Source: Brevibacillus sedimenti (lineage in GTDB: Bacteria; Bacillota; Bacilli; Brevibacillales; Brevibacillaceae). Taken from it: a stretch of DNA of 64,000 nucleotides. The position numbers and the translations under genes were made by a program. The notes under the pieces are model-generated. The model did not search any database. It was not told the origin of the DNA and saw only the letters and a program-made list of their open reading frames with translations. The stretch spans positions 3,411,001 through 3,475,000 of the forward strand of contig NZ_CP064048.1 in the NCBI RefSeq assembly GCF_020923495.1, read 5' to 3'. Below, in pieces: positions 1-8,096 of the stretch (position 1 is its first letter; each line of letters starts with the position of its first letter).

Positions 1-1242
1 GCCGCGCGGCAGCAGGAAATCGCGCGGCGATTGGGGATACCCTCCATCGTGTACGGCACTTCCCCTGTTGATTGGCGCTCATTTGACGGAATCGTCGACG
101 CGCTGTTGGGGACGGGCAGCAAAGGCGCGCAGCGCGGCCCCTACGCGGATCTGATCCGGGAAGCGAACGCGAGCGGGCTGCCGATCATTTCCGCCGACAT
201 TCCCAGCGGTCTGGACGCGGATACCGGCGTGCCCCACGATCCCTGCATTCGGGCAGTGCGCACGGTGGCCCTCGCTTTTCTCAAACGGGGGCTGGTTCAG
301 ACAGGCGGCCTGGACAAGGCGGGAGAGGTCGTCGTACGCCCCATCGGTATCTGGCCGTCACTTGCCGACACATTCGGCATCCAAACCTTCCTGCTCGGCG
401 AACAATTGTTTCGCGAACGGTTCCGGCTGGATCCGCGATTGCCGCGTCAAGCCGACACCCACAAGGGAACCTACGGACACGTGCTTGTCGTGGCAGGCAG
501 CCGAGAGATGAGCGGGGCCGGGCTGCTCTGCAGCAAAGCAGCGCTTCGTGCAGGCAGCGGGCTGGTGACCTGGGTAATGCCCGACGCACTCCTCCCCGCG
601 CTGATCGGACATGTACCCGAAGTGATGCTGGCCGGGCTTCCCGGGAAGTGGAATCTGCCGGAAGCCCGGGCAAAGCTGATCGCACTGGTCCGCAGCCGCT
701 GCGTCACTGTCATTGGCCCGGGGCTGGGACGCTTTCCCGGCGATGCGGACTGGCTGCGCATGCTGTGGGAGGAGACGAACAGTCCGCTGGTCCTGGATGC
801 CGACGCCTTGAACATTCTGGCTGACGCTGACCTCTCATCCTGGCCGAAGCGCGAAACCCCCACCATCCTGACCCCTCACCCCGGCGAGATGGCCCGACTT
901 GCCAACGTGACGACAAGCGAGGTACAGCAGAACCGGATCGAGCTGGCCCGCTCCTATGCCCGTCGCCACCGACTGACGCTGGTGCTGAAAGGAGCCGGTA
1001 CGGTAGTCGCTGCACCGGACGGCAGCGTGTACATAAACCCGACCGGCAACCCCGGAATGGCGACCGGCGGCGCCGGCGATGTCCTGGCCGGAATGATTGG
1101 CGGATTGCTCGCCCAAGGACTTCCCGCCGACCACGCAGCATGTCTCGCCGTCTGGCTCCACGGGTCCGCCGGTGACCGCGCAGCAGCCAAGCGGCCGTCG
1201 GGGTATTCGCTGATTGCAACGGACATCCTTGAGGAATTGTAG
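1..1242 (+). CDS. nnr: Bifunctional NAD(P)H-hydrate epimerase / ADP-dependent dehydratase, 5'-truncated by window edge
   Basis: Repairs damaged hydrated NADH/NADPH: the N-terminal YjeF domain epimerises the hydrate and the C-terminal ribokinase-like domain dehydrates it with ADP. The frame is open from base 1 with no clear start, so the gene begins outside the window. In the visible 413 codons, GTGSKG and DIPSGLDADTG are epimerase motifs. The kinase-like half starts near GTYGHVLVVAGS and holds LTPHPGEMARL and NPGMATGGAGDVLAGMIGG, the nucleotide/substrate-binding signatures of the family. The fused arrangement is the usual bacterial one. The 3' end is followed by the terminator of the convergent nuclease gene. 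Confidence 0.95.
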   Translation, partial: AARQQEIARRLGIPSIVYGTSPVDWRSFDGIVDALLGTGSKGAQRGPYADLIREANASGLPIISADIPSGLDADTGVPHDPCIRAVRTVALAFLKRGLVQTGGLDKAGEVVVRPIGIWPSLADTFGIQTFLLGEQLFRERFRLDPRLPRQADTHKGTYGHVLVVAGSREMSGAGLLCSKAALRAGSGLVTWVMPDALLPALIGHVPEVMLAGLPGKWNLPEARAKLIALVRSRCVTVIGPGLGRFPGDADWLRMLWEETNSPLVLDADALNILADADLSSWPKRETPTILTPHPGEMARLANVTTSEVQQNRIELARSYARRHRLTLVLKGAGTVVAAPDGSVYINPTGNPGMATGGAGDVLAGMIGGLLAQGLPADHAACLAVWLHGSAGDRAAAKRPSGYSLIATDILEEL

Positions 1243-1296
1243 CGGATGACATCTTGACGTCCTGTACCGTGTCGATGATAACCTTGGCGGGAAGAC

Positions 1297-1326
1297 AAAA
1301 AACCGTCCCCTGCGAGAGCAGGGGAC
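1297..1326 (-). terminator. Rho-independent terminator of the nuclease gene
   Basis: Perfect 8-bp stem GTCCCCTG/CAGGGGAC (1305-1312 and 1319-1326) with a 6-base loop. On the minus strand it is followed by a run of six T (A-run at 1297-1302). It lies 24 bases after the stop of the minus-strand nuclease gene. Confidence 0.75.
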
Positions 1327-1349
1327 AGTCCACAAACGACCGGTTTTAT

Positions 1350-2216
1350 TCAATCCGTCACTGATTTCTTCCGATCCATAATGATGTCGGCTGGTTGGGT
1401 AATCAGATGTCTCTCCGGTGTGACCAAGCAGCCGGCGGCAGCCAGACGGTACGGCCAGAAGTACAGGGGATTTGCCTCATAGAGCGTGTGTTTGAACAGC
1501 AGCTCCGTTTCTCTGGTAATGGTGGTCAGCGGCACCTGATACGTCTGCAGTCGCCGATACTCACAGGCGTCGTTGAACCGCTCCGGACTTTGGCGAATGA
1601 GAAACGACAAACTTTTCAACCGGTGCTGCCCATCCACGAAAAACACGCTTTTCCAGAAGCCGAAGGGAATTTTCACCTGGCAGCCCGGTTGGCCCCGCAC
1701 GCCGCAGTACTCTTCGTCGTCCTCCCTGAAAATCGGCCCGGTATACACGATTAATTTTTTCTCGCTTTCCATACGGTTCAGAATCCAATCCTCCAGACAG
1801 TTCCACACCCCCGTGTTGAAGTTGTGGTGCTGCAGGACGATATTGGCATAGCAGAACGAGTCCCGGTTGGCTTTTTCCGCTTCGTGCCGCTCTCCCCAGC
1901 ATACGTCTCTTCTGCGCGTCAGATGCCCCTTGTCATAGTCATTTTGCGCATAGTATTCCGGCCCGACCTGATTCATTGCCCCGATGCGGTCATCCAGATG
2001 CCACAACCGGTTGGTGCGCGGTATGTTGACGAATCGGCTTTTATCCACGCATGCAGCAGAATAAACCGCAAACTTTCGCCGTTTGTTCATCACAATGGAG
2101 AAGTGGGTAAAGTCGTACACCCTCCCGTTTTTCAACGCGTCTTCCGCCGTTTTTCCCAGCAGCACAGGCAGAGGAACTTCGTGCCGTTCTCCCAGAAAAA
2201 CAGGATCATAGCCCAT
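1350..2216 (-). CDS. DNA/RNA non-specific endonuclease (beta-beta-alpha metal type)
   Basis: Hydrolyses DNA and RNA with a metal-activated histidine. The catalytic signature appears as YDKGHLTRRRD, a DKGH variant of the DRGH motif, followed by the NIVLQHHNFNTGVWNCLEDWI stretch that supplies the metal-binding Asn and structural residues. Start chosen at the ATG at 2216 because AGGGAGGAATC lies just upstream; an in-frame extension to 2291 lacks such a site. No signal peptide is seen in the 288-residue product, so it may act in the cytoplasm or leave by another route. Single gene with its own terminator. Confidence 0.85.
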   Translation of the reverse strand: MGYDPVFLGERHEVPLPVLLGKTAEDALKNGRVYDFTHFSIVMNKRRKFAVYSAACVDKSRFVNIPRTNRLWHLDDRIGAMNQVGPEYYAQNDYDKGHLTRRRDVCWGERHEAEKANRDSFCYANIVLQHHNFNTGVWNCLEDWILNRMESEKKLIVYTGPIFREDDEEYCGVRGQPGCQVKIPFGFWKSVFFVDGQHRLKSLSFLIRQSPERFNDACEYRRLQTYQVPLTTITRETELLFKHTLYEANPLYFWPYRLAAAGCLVTPERHLITQPADIIMDRKKSVTD

Positions 2217-2284
2217 CCCCGATTCCTCCCTTTCTCCGTCGTGATAAAAATCCGGGCTGCATTTGCTGCGCTGCGTTTCCTGCA

Positions 2285-2899
2285 TCAACATTTCGACAGC
2301 CCGTCTGTCGAATCCTTTGACGAAAGAAGGGAGGTTTTGTAAAGATCGACGCCAATCTTTTTCATCTCGATTGTCCGATCGGCCACCTGTTCCGCCGTTC
2401 CGATGAGTCCTGTCTTGAACCCGTCATTGTACTGCACGAGATTCACAAAATCGAAATTCGCCCACATCCCCTGCCGTTCCGGCGACGCCTGACCGGCAAA
2501 GCGCACCGCCGTTAATCCGGTAGAAATCGCCGCGAAACACGGTCTCTTCTTCGGACCACATCTGTTTGAGAACGCAGATGAATTCTTCCGAACGCCTGTA
2601 CCGTTCATCGTGATCCAGCCACGGTTCGCCGAACGCGTGGAATTCGCCTTTGAACCACCCGCTGACCACATTGACCGCTGCCCGGCCATGGCTGATCTGG
2701 TCCAGCGTGGAAATCATCTTGGCCACCACCCCCGGTTCCATAATCCGGGCAGCACAGCGGCAATGAGTTTGATCTTTTGCATGACTGCTGCAAGGGCGGA
2801 CACAAGCGTTATGGCTTCCAACTGATTTTCCGCGTCGTAGCTGGCAACAAAGCGAGTCTGGACCAGCGCGAATTCAAAGCCGGCTTTGGGGAAACTCAC
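2285..2899 (-). pseudogene. Remnant of a luciferase-like (SsuD/SfnG-type) flavin monooxygenase
   Basis: Fragments of one protein are spread over different minus-strand frames. About 60 N-terminal residues (FEFALVQTRFVASYDAEN, 2899 to about 2720) are followed in another frame by the family core (ISTLDQISHGRAAVNVVSGW, then FHAFGEPWLDHDERYRRSEE, 2741 to about 2480). A third frame carries YNDGFKTGLIGTAEQVADR (to 2285). These are typical of FMNH2-dependent alkanesulfonate or dimethylsulfone monooxygenases of about 370 residues. At least two frameshifts and a large missing middle make it non-functional. Confidence 0.8.
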
Positions 2900-3062
2900 C
2901 CTCTCTCATGGCAGCGTCAATCATATGCAGTCCCTGTACGTTTTGTTCATGAAAATGCCATTTTCCATGCCTGCATAATAGCCCGAGTGAGCCATTCTCC
3001 TCTGTCTGTTTTCTTGGTAGGGTAAAAAAGGTGTGACCACACTTTCAAGTCAGGTGAATCTC

Positions 3063-4646
3063 ATGAAACGAATGGTTGTGTGCTGGTTTATCCTGTTGAT
3101 GCTGCTTTGCGCGGGCTCTCCCCCTGTGTTTGCCCATGCCAGTCTCTTGGCTACCATCCCCCAAGACGGACAAGTCGTGCAAGCCAGCCCCGGGGAGATT
3201 GCGCTGGAGTTCAGCGAGCCGTTGGAAGAAGGGCTGATCGATCTCAGGCTGTACGATGAACACGGCCGTTCGATTGCGCTGACAGGCCCCCATCTGACAG
3301 CGGGCAACGCCGCCCGGATGCGGGCTGAACCGCCGAAACTGCCCGATGGCACGTACACCGCAGTCTGGTCCGTCGTCTCCGAAGACGGTCATCCGGTCAA
3401 CGGGTCTTTCACGTTCTCCGTCGGGCGTTCCGCGTCCGGAACCATCGCCCCCGTATCGGATGGAACTTCCGCCCTGCTCGACCGCATTCTGGCGGTGATC
3501 CGCTACGTCGTGGAAGGAACGCTGTTGATCGCAGCCGGCCTTCACTGGATCTCCTGGCTCGGCCGACGACGCGGCTGGCCCGCAGACATGCGCGCAACCG
3601 GAGGCAGGCGGCTGGCGGTGTGGATCGTCATCGTCGTCGGATTGATTGCCGAAGGGCTTCTCTACCTGGCGTCCCTGCCGGGGAACGCTCTGACATCGGT
3701 GTTTGCAAAAGGACAGTGGGCGCTCCTCGGACAATCCCCCTTCCTCGTGATGGTCGGGGCGCAGCTTGTGTGCATGCTGCTCGCCGCCGTCCCGGGCATG
3801 GTGGAAGGCTGGTACCTGGTCATGTGGGCACTGGCCGTGGGAGCGCTGGCCTTTGGCGGGCACGCGTGGGGCATTCAGCCGGTGTGGCTGGCCGCCTCGT
3901 TCCGAATCCTGCATCTGTTCGGCCTGGCGCTCTGGCTGGGGGCGCTGACCGGCCTGGTCCTGGCGATGCGCCGGGCGAGGAAAAGCGGTGACGCGATCGA
4001 GTGGGGGGCGCTCCGCCGGTTCTTTGTTCGGCTGGCGCTGCTCGCGTCCGCCACTGCCCTGCTCTCCGGCGCTGCCTTGACCGTCCAGCAAACGGATTGG
4101 GCAGTCTTGTGGAAGGGGCAGACGTGGAGCGTGCTGCTTGGCCTCAAGCTGGCGCTGACCGGCGTGATGCTGGCGCTTGCGATCGCGCAGACCCTGCGGT
4201 GGCGAAAGCACGGCCGCCTGACGTCGCCCGCGCTGCTGCGCTGGGAGTGGCGGGCGGGTGCACTGGCCCTGCTGGCCGGCGTCTGGATGAGCCAGTCGGC
4301 CTATCCCCTGCCGGTGACGTCCTACGCCAAAACCTTTCCTGCCGCTGACGCGCAAGTGGTGGTCAAGATCCCGCGAGTGGCACCCGGCACGCAGATCATG
4401 ACCATCGAGTTCCCCGCACCGATGACCGAGCCGCGGCAAGTCCAGGTGCAGGTATCCAAGCCGGATGCGGAGATAAACAGGCAGCCCATCCCTGCTGAGC
4501 GGACAGGTACGGGGCGTTATCAGGCGGACATTCCGTTTTCCATGTACGGAACGTGGACCTATCGGATTGACGCCGCCTTCCACGATGGGACACATGCAGC
4601 ATTCACCGACACGCTGTTTATACCAGGAGGAGGAGAAACACGATGA
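3063..4646 (+). CDS. ycnJ: CopC/CopD-type copper uptake or resistance membrane protein (YcnJ-like)
   Basis: Membrane copper-handling protein. After a signal peptide ending ...PPVFA, the mature chain begins HASLLATIPQDG, the histidine start of CopC domains that bind Cu(II). A CopD-like region of about eight membrane helices covers residues 150-430, and a C-terminal extracytoplasmic beta domain follows. Start at 3063 (MKRMVVCW) is preferred over an upstream in-frame start because it gives a proper signal peptide and is preceded by AGGTGAATCTC. The next gene overlaps by ATGA, matching the ycnJ-ycnI arrangement of Bacillus. In Bacillus YcnJ is linked to copper acquisition; the role here is inferred. 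No ycnK regulator is in the window. Confidence 0.88.
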   Translation: MKRMVVCWFILLMLLCAGSPPVFAHASLLATIPQDGQVVQASPGEIALEFSEPLEEGLIDLRLYDEHGRSIALTGPHLTAGNAARMRAEPPKLPDGTYTAVWSVVSEDGHPVNGSFTFSVGRSASGTIAPVSDGTSALLDRILAVIRYVVEGTLLIAAGLHWISWLGRRRGWPADMRATGGRRLAVWIVIVVGLIAEGLLYLASLPGNALTSVFAKGQWALLGQSPFLVMVGAQLVCMLLAAVPGMVEGWYLVMWALAVGALAFGGHAWGIQPVWLAASFRILHLFGLALWLGALTGLVLAMRRARKSGDAIEWGALRRFFVRLALLASATALLSGAALTVQQTDWAVLWKGQTWSVLLGLKLALTGVMLALAIAQTLRWRKHGRLTSPALLRWEWRAGALALLAGVWMSQSAYPLPVTSYAKTFPAADAQVVVKIPRVAPGTQIMTIEFPAPMTEPRQVQVQVSKPDAEINRQPIPAERTGTGRYQADIPFSMYGTWTYRIDAAFHDGTHAAFTDTLFIPGGGETR

Positions 4647-5302
4647 AGATGAACTGGAACAAATGGGCAAGCTCGCTCGCTGTCGCCGGAGCGCTTCTGA
4701 CCTTCGCGGGAACGGCTAGCGCCCACGTCACGGTCTGGCCGAAGGAAACGAACGCGAACTCGTATGAACGCTATACCGTTCGCGTCCCGGTGGAAAAGGA
4801 CAGCAATACTATCAAGGTGCGGCTGGAATTCCCGGCGGGTGTAAAAGTGGGTACGGTTCTGCCGGCCCCCGGCTGGACCTACGAATGGGAAAAAGACGCG
4901 GACGGCCGGTTCAAGGCGATCACCTGGACAGCCACCGCCGACGGGATCAAGCCGCATGAATTCATGGAGTTCGGCCTCTCCGCCAAAAACCCCGCCGAAC
5001 CGGGCACGCTGATATGGAATGCAACTCAGACGTACGCCGATGGCACGGTCGTCGAGTGGACAGGTGCCGCAGGGTCTGACACGCCGGCCCCTACCGTCGC
5101 GGTTAAGGAAGCGGCCCAAACCGCCGATGACCATGCCGATGAGCATAAAGCAGCAGGGAACTCAGGGAACAACGAAGCTGGTCAGGCTGCGGCTCCGGCG
5201 GCACAGAACAGTTCTTCTTCGACCGGCAGCACGCTGCCGCTGGTGCTCTCCGGGTTGGCGCTGCTGATCTCGGTGATCAGCCTCTTCCGGAAAAAAGCGT
5301 AG
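4643..5302 (+). CDS. ycnI: YcnI-family (DUF1775) membrane-anchored copper-binding protein
   Basis: Signal peptide (residues 1-27) ends TASA before HVTVWPKET. An N-terminal histidine directly after cleavage is the copper ligand in characterised YcnI proteins, together with a conserved Trp. The DUF1775 beta domain runs to about residue 150. A low-complexity Ala/Asp/His linker (DDHADEHKA) follows, then a C-terminal membrane helix with a positively charged end (LFRKKA). It is translationally coupled to ycnJ by a 4-base overlap. The last codons run into the dispersed repeat that begins at 5303. Confidence 0.88.
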   Translation: MKMNWNKWASSLAVAGALLTFAGTASAHVTVWPKETNANSYERYTVRVPVEKDSNTIKVRLEFPAGVKVGTVLPAPGWTYEWEKDADGRFKAITWTATADGIKPHEFMEFGLSAKNPAEPGTLIWNATQTYADGTVVEWTGAAGSDTPAPTVAVKEAAQTADDHADEHKAAGNSGNNEAGQAAAPAAQNSSSSTGSTLPLVLSGLALLISVISLFRKKA

Positions 5303-5430
5303 GACGCAGACGCGGGGGAAACAGGGGGCACACGTCTCACATCTTGGATAACCTGATGTTTGCCCCCTGCCCGGGCCGCGTTTTGGAGCGGACCCGATCC
5401 ACTGCTCTGCCGGTCGTAAAGAGAGCGAGC
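5303..5430. repeat. Dispersed structured intergenic repeat, copy A
   Basis: About 128 bases that align along their length with 10537-10660 (roughly three quarters identical by eye). A hairpin CAGGGGGCA (5322-5330) / TGCCCCCTG (5361-5369) sits inside an outer CGCGG (5311-5315) / CCGCG (5376-5380) helix. The 3' part ends with the shared block GAGAGCGAGC. Arm differences relative to copy B are compensatory. It lies between the convergent ycnI and lipoprotein genes. Function unknown: mobile repeat or structured RNA. Confidence 0.7.
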
Positions 5431-5444
5431 AGCGCCCATGCCAG

Positions 5445-5861
5445 CTATTCGTTCGTTTTTGGAACAGCACTTTTCTCCGTGGCCTTGACGAATACCCCCT
5501 CACTTTTTTCAAAGGCAATCTGAACACTCGGATCAACGTCCTTGATCGTGAACAGCTTTGTCCCTTCCTCCAGATAATTTGAGTGAATGATAAGTGAAGA
5601 TGGTTCTACATCCCGTGGATATTCGTATTTCTCCTGCACGATTCCAATTTGTTCCCCGATCTTTTCTTTTGCTACCAGCTCGTCGTTGTTTTCATCATTT
5701 TTAATGACATACACACGGTTTTCGACAACCACAAATGGGTACGGCCAGCTTGCCGCTTCATGTGCTGTATTTTCTGTATCTGGCGATGGGGAGTTATCCG
5801 CACATGATGAAAGCAGTATCGCGGCAAGGGTCAGCATGACTGCGAGCGGAACGCGTCTCAT
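5445..5861 (-). CDS. Small putative lipoprotein of unknown function
   Basis: 138 residues. The N-terminus has a charged start, a hydrophobic core and the lipobox LLSSC, so the mature protein should be lipid-anchored at Cys20 on the outer face of the membrane. The rest is soluble and acidic with no recognised domain; VVENRVYVIKNDENNDELV resembles short beta-rich secreted domains in Bacillus. Start ATG at 5861 is preceded by GAGGAGGGGGAAAA. It is convergent with ycnI and lies just downstream of the iron operon terminator. Confidence 0.75.
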   Translation of the reverse strand: MRRVPLAVMLTLAAILLSSCADNSPSPDTENTAHEAASWPYPFVVVENRVYVIKNDENNDELVAKEKIGEQIGIVQEKYEYPRDVEPSSLIIHSNYLEEGTKLFTIKDVDPSVQIAFEKSEGVFVKATEKSAVPKTNE

Positions 5862-5881
5862 TTTTCCCCCTCCTCATCTGT

Positions 5882-5924
5882 AAAAAATAGGATGCAGATG
5901 ATGTTATGATAACATCTGCATCCT
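5882..5924 (-). terminator. Terminator of the iron-uptake operon
   Basis: 12-bp arms AGGATGCAGATG (5889-5900) and CATCTGCATCCT (5913-5924), with an inner GTTAT/ATAAC pairing. On the minus strand they are followed by ATTTTTTAC. It sits directly after the stop of the monooxygenase gene. Confidence 0.85.
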
Positions 5925-5943
5925 GTATGGTAAATATTTCCTA

Positions 5944-6279
5944 TCACTGTTGATCCGACTGTTTCCTGCCGCTCTTGAATGCTTTCACATCGTAAAGATG
6001 ATGGCTGGAGCTGATGATATAATCCGGCTTCGGCTTGCCTCTCGCCTGCCTGTGGCCTTCCAGATGGGCTTCGCTCAGCTCCCATTTTTTCCATGCCTCT
6101 CTGGATTCCCAGCGGATCATGATGATAACTTCTTCTTCCCCTTTTTTGCTGCGTTTGACGAGCACGCTCAGATCAATAAATCCTTCCGATTTTTCAACGG
6201 CCCCTTCTCTTTTGAACCGCTCGACCACCAGATCAGAGGTGCCTTCTTTCACGATCAGGTTCTTGGTTTCCACGAACAC
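5944..6279 (-). CDS. Antibiotic-biosynthesis-monooxygenase (ABM) fold protein, probable heme-degrading monooxygenase (HmoA-like)
   Basis: A single ABM ferredoxin-like domain of about 110 residues. The pattern FVETKNLIVKEGTSDLVVERF and the central IRWESREAWKKWELSEAH match the HmoA/IsdG-like group that opens heme to free iron. Start placed at the GTG at 6279 (VFVETK), with AAGGGAG seven bases upstream, rather than the GTG at 6288. It is the last gene of the Fur-boxed siderophore operon, which supports a role in iron metabolism. Catalytic residues for heme were not verified, so another small-molecule oxidation is possible. Confidence 0.75.
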   Translation of the reverse strand: MFVETKNLIVKEGTSDLVVERFKREGAVEKSEGFIDLSVLVKRSKKGEEEVIIMIRWESREAWKKWELSEAHLEGHRQARGKPKPDYIISSSHHLYDVKAFKSGRKQSDQQ

Positions 6280-6284
6280 AGCAC

Positions 6285-7061
6285 TCACTCCCTTCTATTT
6301 CTGAAACAGCCATGACAGCGCTTGGGGAATCGGCTGCGGAAGCAGGAAAGCTCGTGCCGTCCGCCCTCCTCCACATGCAGCCGCAGTTGTTTCCCGTTTA
6401 ACCCGCTGGCCGCCAGTATGGCATACGCTTCTTTTGTGCGCGCGACCATTTCCCGCTGCACGGTCTGCTTCCCTTCTCCTTCCAAACTTCCTACGTCCAG
6501 ATAGAGTCTCAGCCCGGTCTGCGCCATCTTTTGCTCGCGCATGTAGTCTGCAAACCCTTCGTACCAGAACGAACCGGAAATGGAGCCAATTTTGCCGAAC
6601 ACACCGGGGTACAGGTACGCGGCGTACAGTGAGATGAGACCCCCGAGCGATTTGCCGATGATTCCCGTTTGATCGGGACGGCGATTGGTTTTGTACCTGC
6701 TGTCGATATGCGGTTTCACCTGCTCGACGATAAACGCGAGGTATTCCGCCCCTCTGCCGCCGAAGTCAGCGAATCGCTCCGACAAGGCCTTGGCAAACCA
6801 GGGGGTGTACTCATGAATCCGGTCGACCGGTGCGATGCCGACCATGATGAGTTCGGCCAGTTCTCCGCTGGCAAACTTCCGCTCGATTTCCTGCAGAGAA
6901 GCAGCGGGACGCAAAGAAGAATCCGCCTGTTCTGCAAACAAATCGCCGCCATCGTGCACGTAGACGACCGGGAACGAGGCAGCACCGTCCGGATACGAGG
7001 GCGGCAGATAGATCGCAAGTTCCCTCTCTCCGATATGATCAGTGATGATTGTGCCCTTCAC
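6285..7061 (-). CDS. Alpha/beta-hydrolase siderophore esterase (Fes/IroE/BesA type), 3' end frameshifted
   Basis: Serine esterase expected to cut an imported ferric siderophore and free its iron. The nucleophile elbow is GKSLGGLIS near residue 135; the catalytic histidine is in GGRHE near residue 233. YLPPSYPDG and VVYVHDGGD are typical of the Esterase_D family. GTG start at 7061 is preceded by AGGAGGTAACCGCC. The last residues read RSRFPKRCHGCF, but adding one C to the CCCC before AAGCG restores RFPQALSWLFQK and a stop at 6295. The single-base loss therefore affects only the tail and activity may survive. It follows the two permease genes. Confidence 0.82.
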   Translation of the reverse strand: MKGTIITDHIGERELAIYLPPSYPDGAASFPVVYVHDGGDLFAEQADSSLRPAASLQEIERKFASGELAELIMVGIAPVDRIHEYTPWFAKALSERFADFGGRGAEYLAFIVEQVKPHIDSRYKTNRRPDQTGIIGKSLGGLISLYAAYLYPGVFGKIGSISGSFWYEGFADYMREQKMAQTGLRLYLDVGSLEGEGKQTVQREMVARTKEAYAILAASGLNGKQLRLHVEEGGRHELSCFRSRFPKRCHGCFRNRRE

Positions 7062-7073
7062 GGCGGTTACCTC

Positions 7074-8096
7074 CTACATTTTTGCCCGGAACAGCAAATA
7101 GACGAAATACGGCACGCCCACGATGGATATGACGATTCCCACCGGCAGTTCGGCTGGGGAAAAGACGGTTTTGGCAATAAAATCGGAAATGACGACCAGC
7201 AGCATGCCGACCAGTCCGCTAATCGGCATCACGCGCCGATGATGCAGGCCGACCAGCCGTTTGGCGATATGCGGCGACAGCAGTCCGACAAACCCGATAC
7301 TGCCGGATACGGAAACGCACGCGCTGACAAGTCCGATGCTTGCGATCAACAGCACGCTTTTCTCTTTTTCCGTTCGCACGCCCAGACCTTTCACGCTCTC
7401 TTCTCCCAATTGAAGCACGTCCAGGATCGGCGCTTTTCGGAAAACGACCGGGACGAGCAAAAGAAACCACGGAATCATGGACAGCACGTAGTTCCAGTTG
7501 GCGTTCCAAATGCTTCCTGTCAACCACACCGCCGCCATCTCGTAATCCTGCGGATTCATCTTGAGCGACAGATAAATCGTCGCCGCGGACAGCCCTGAAC
7601 CGACGGCAATGCCGACGAGGATCAGCGTTCCCGGTTCCAGTCTGCCGTTTCTCCACGCGAACAGGTAGATGAAACCGGCAGCCATCAACCCGCCCGCCAG
7701 GCCAAACATGGGCATCGCCATGATGGAAAGCAGGCTTGCTCCAATCATTTTTCCTTCAAACAGAAGCATGAACAGGACGCCGGCAAATCCCGCTCCCGCA
7801 TTGATGCCGAGAATGCCAGGATCGGCCAGCCCGTTCTTCGTAATCCCTTGAACGACGGTTCCGGCGATCCCGAGACCAAAGCCGACAAACGCGGCGATGA
7901 CAATGCGCGGCAGACGAAACTCGAAGACGACCATGTCGTGCTCGTGCACCGGATCGATGCGCAGCAACGTTTTGATCACATCGGTGACGGTCAGATTGAA
8001 TACGCCGTTTGTCAGGCTGACATAGACGACGGCAAGCAAAAGGACTGCGCCGGCGACGAGCGTCATCCAATAGCGCCGTTCCATGCTCCTATGCAT
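7074..8096 (-). CDS. Iron-siderophore ABC transporter permease (FecCD family), second subunit
   Basis: 340 residues with about nine membrane helices and FecCD signatures: LPRIVIAAFVGFGLGIAGTVVQG near residue 50, and the ATPase-coupling loop around GEESVKGLG. It pairs with the upstream permease (8-base overlap) to form the heterodimeric channel. No ATPase gene is encoded here, so a shared ATPase (FhuC/YusV-like) elsewhere probably energises it. Transcribed with the binding protein, under the Fur box. Confidence 0.93.
   Translation of the reverse strand: MHRSMERRYWMTLVAGAVLLLAVVYVSLTNGVFNLTVTDVIKTLLRIDPVHEHDMVVFEFRLPRIVIAAFVGFGLGIAGTVVQGITKNGLADPGILGINAGAGFAGVLFMLLFEGKMIGASLLSIMAMPMFGLAGGLMAAGFIYLFAWRNGRLEPGTLILVGIAVGSGLSAATIYLSLKMNPQDYEMAAVWLTGSIWNANWNYVLSMIPWFLLLVPVVFRKAPILDVLQLGEESVKGLGVRTEKEKSVLLIASIGLVSACVSVSGSIGFVGLLSPHIAKRLVGLHHRRVMPISGLVGMLLVVISDFIAKTVFSPAELPVGIVISIVGVPYFVYLLFRAKM

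Noticed and set aside
3045-4670. Long minus-strand open frame (541 codons) opposite ycnJ
   Set aside because: GC-rich shadow of a well-supported gene; Arg/Gly/Gln-rich with no domain or ribosome site.
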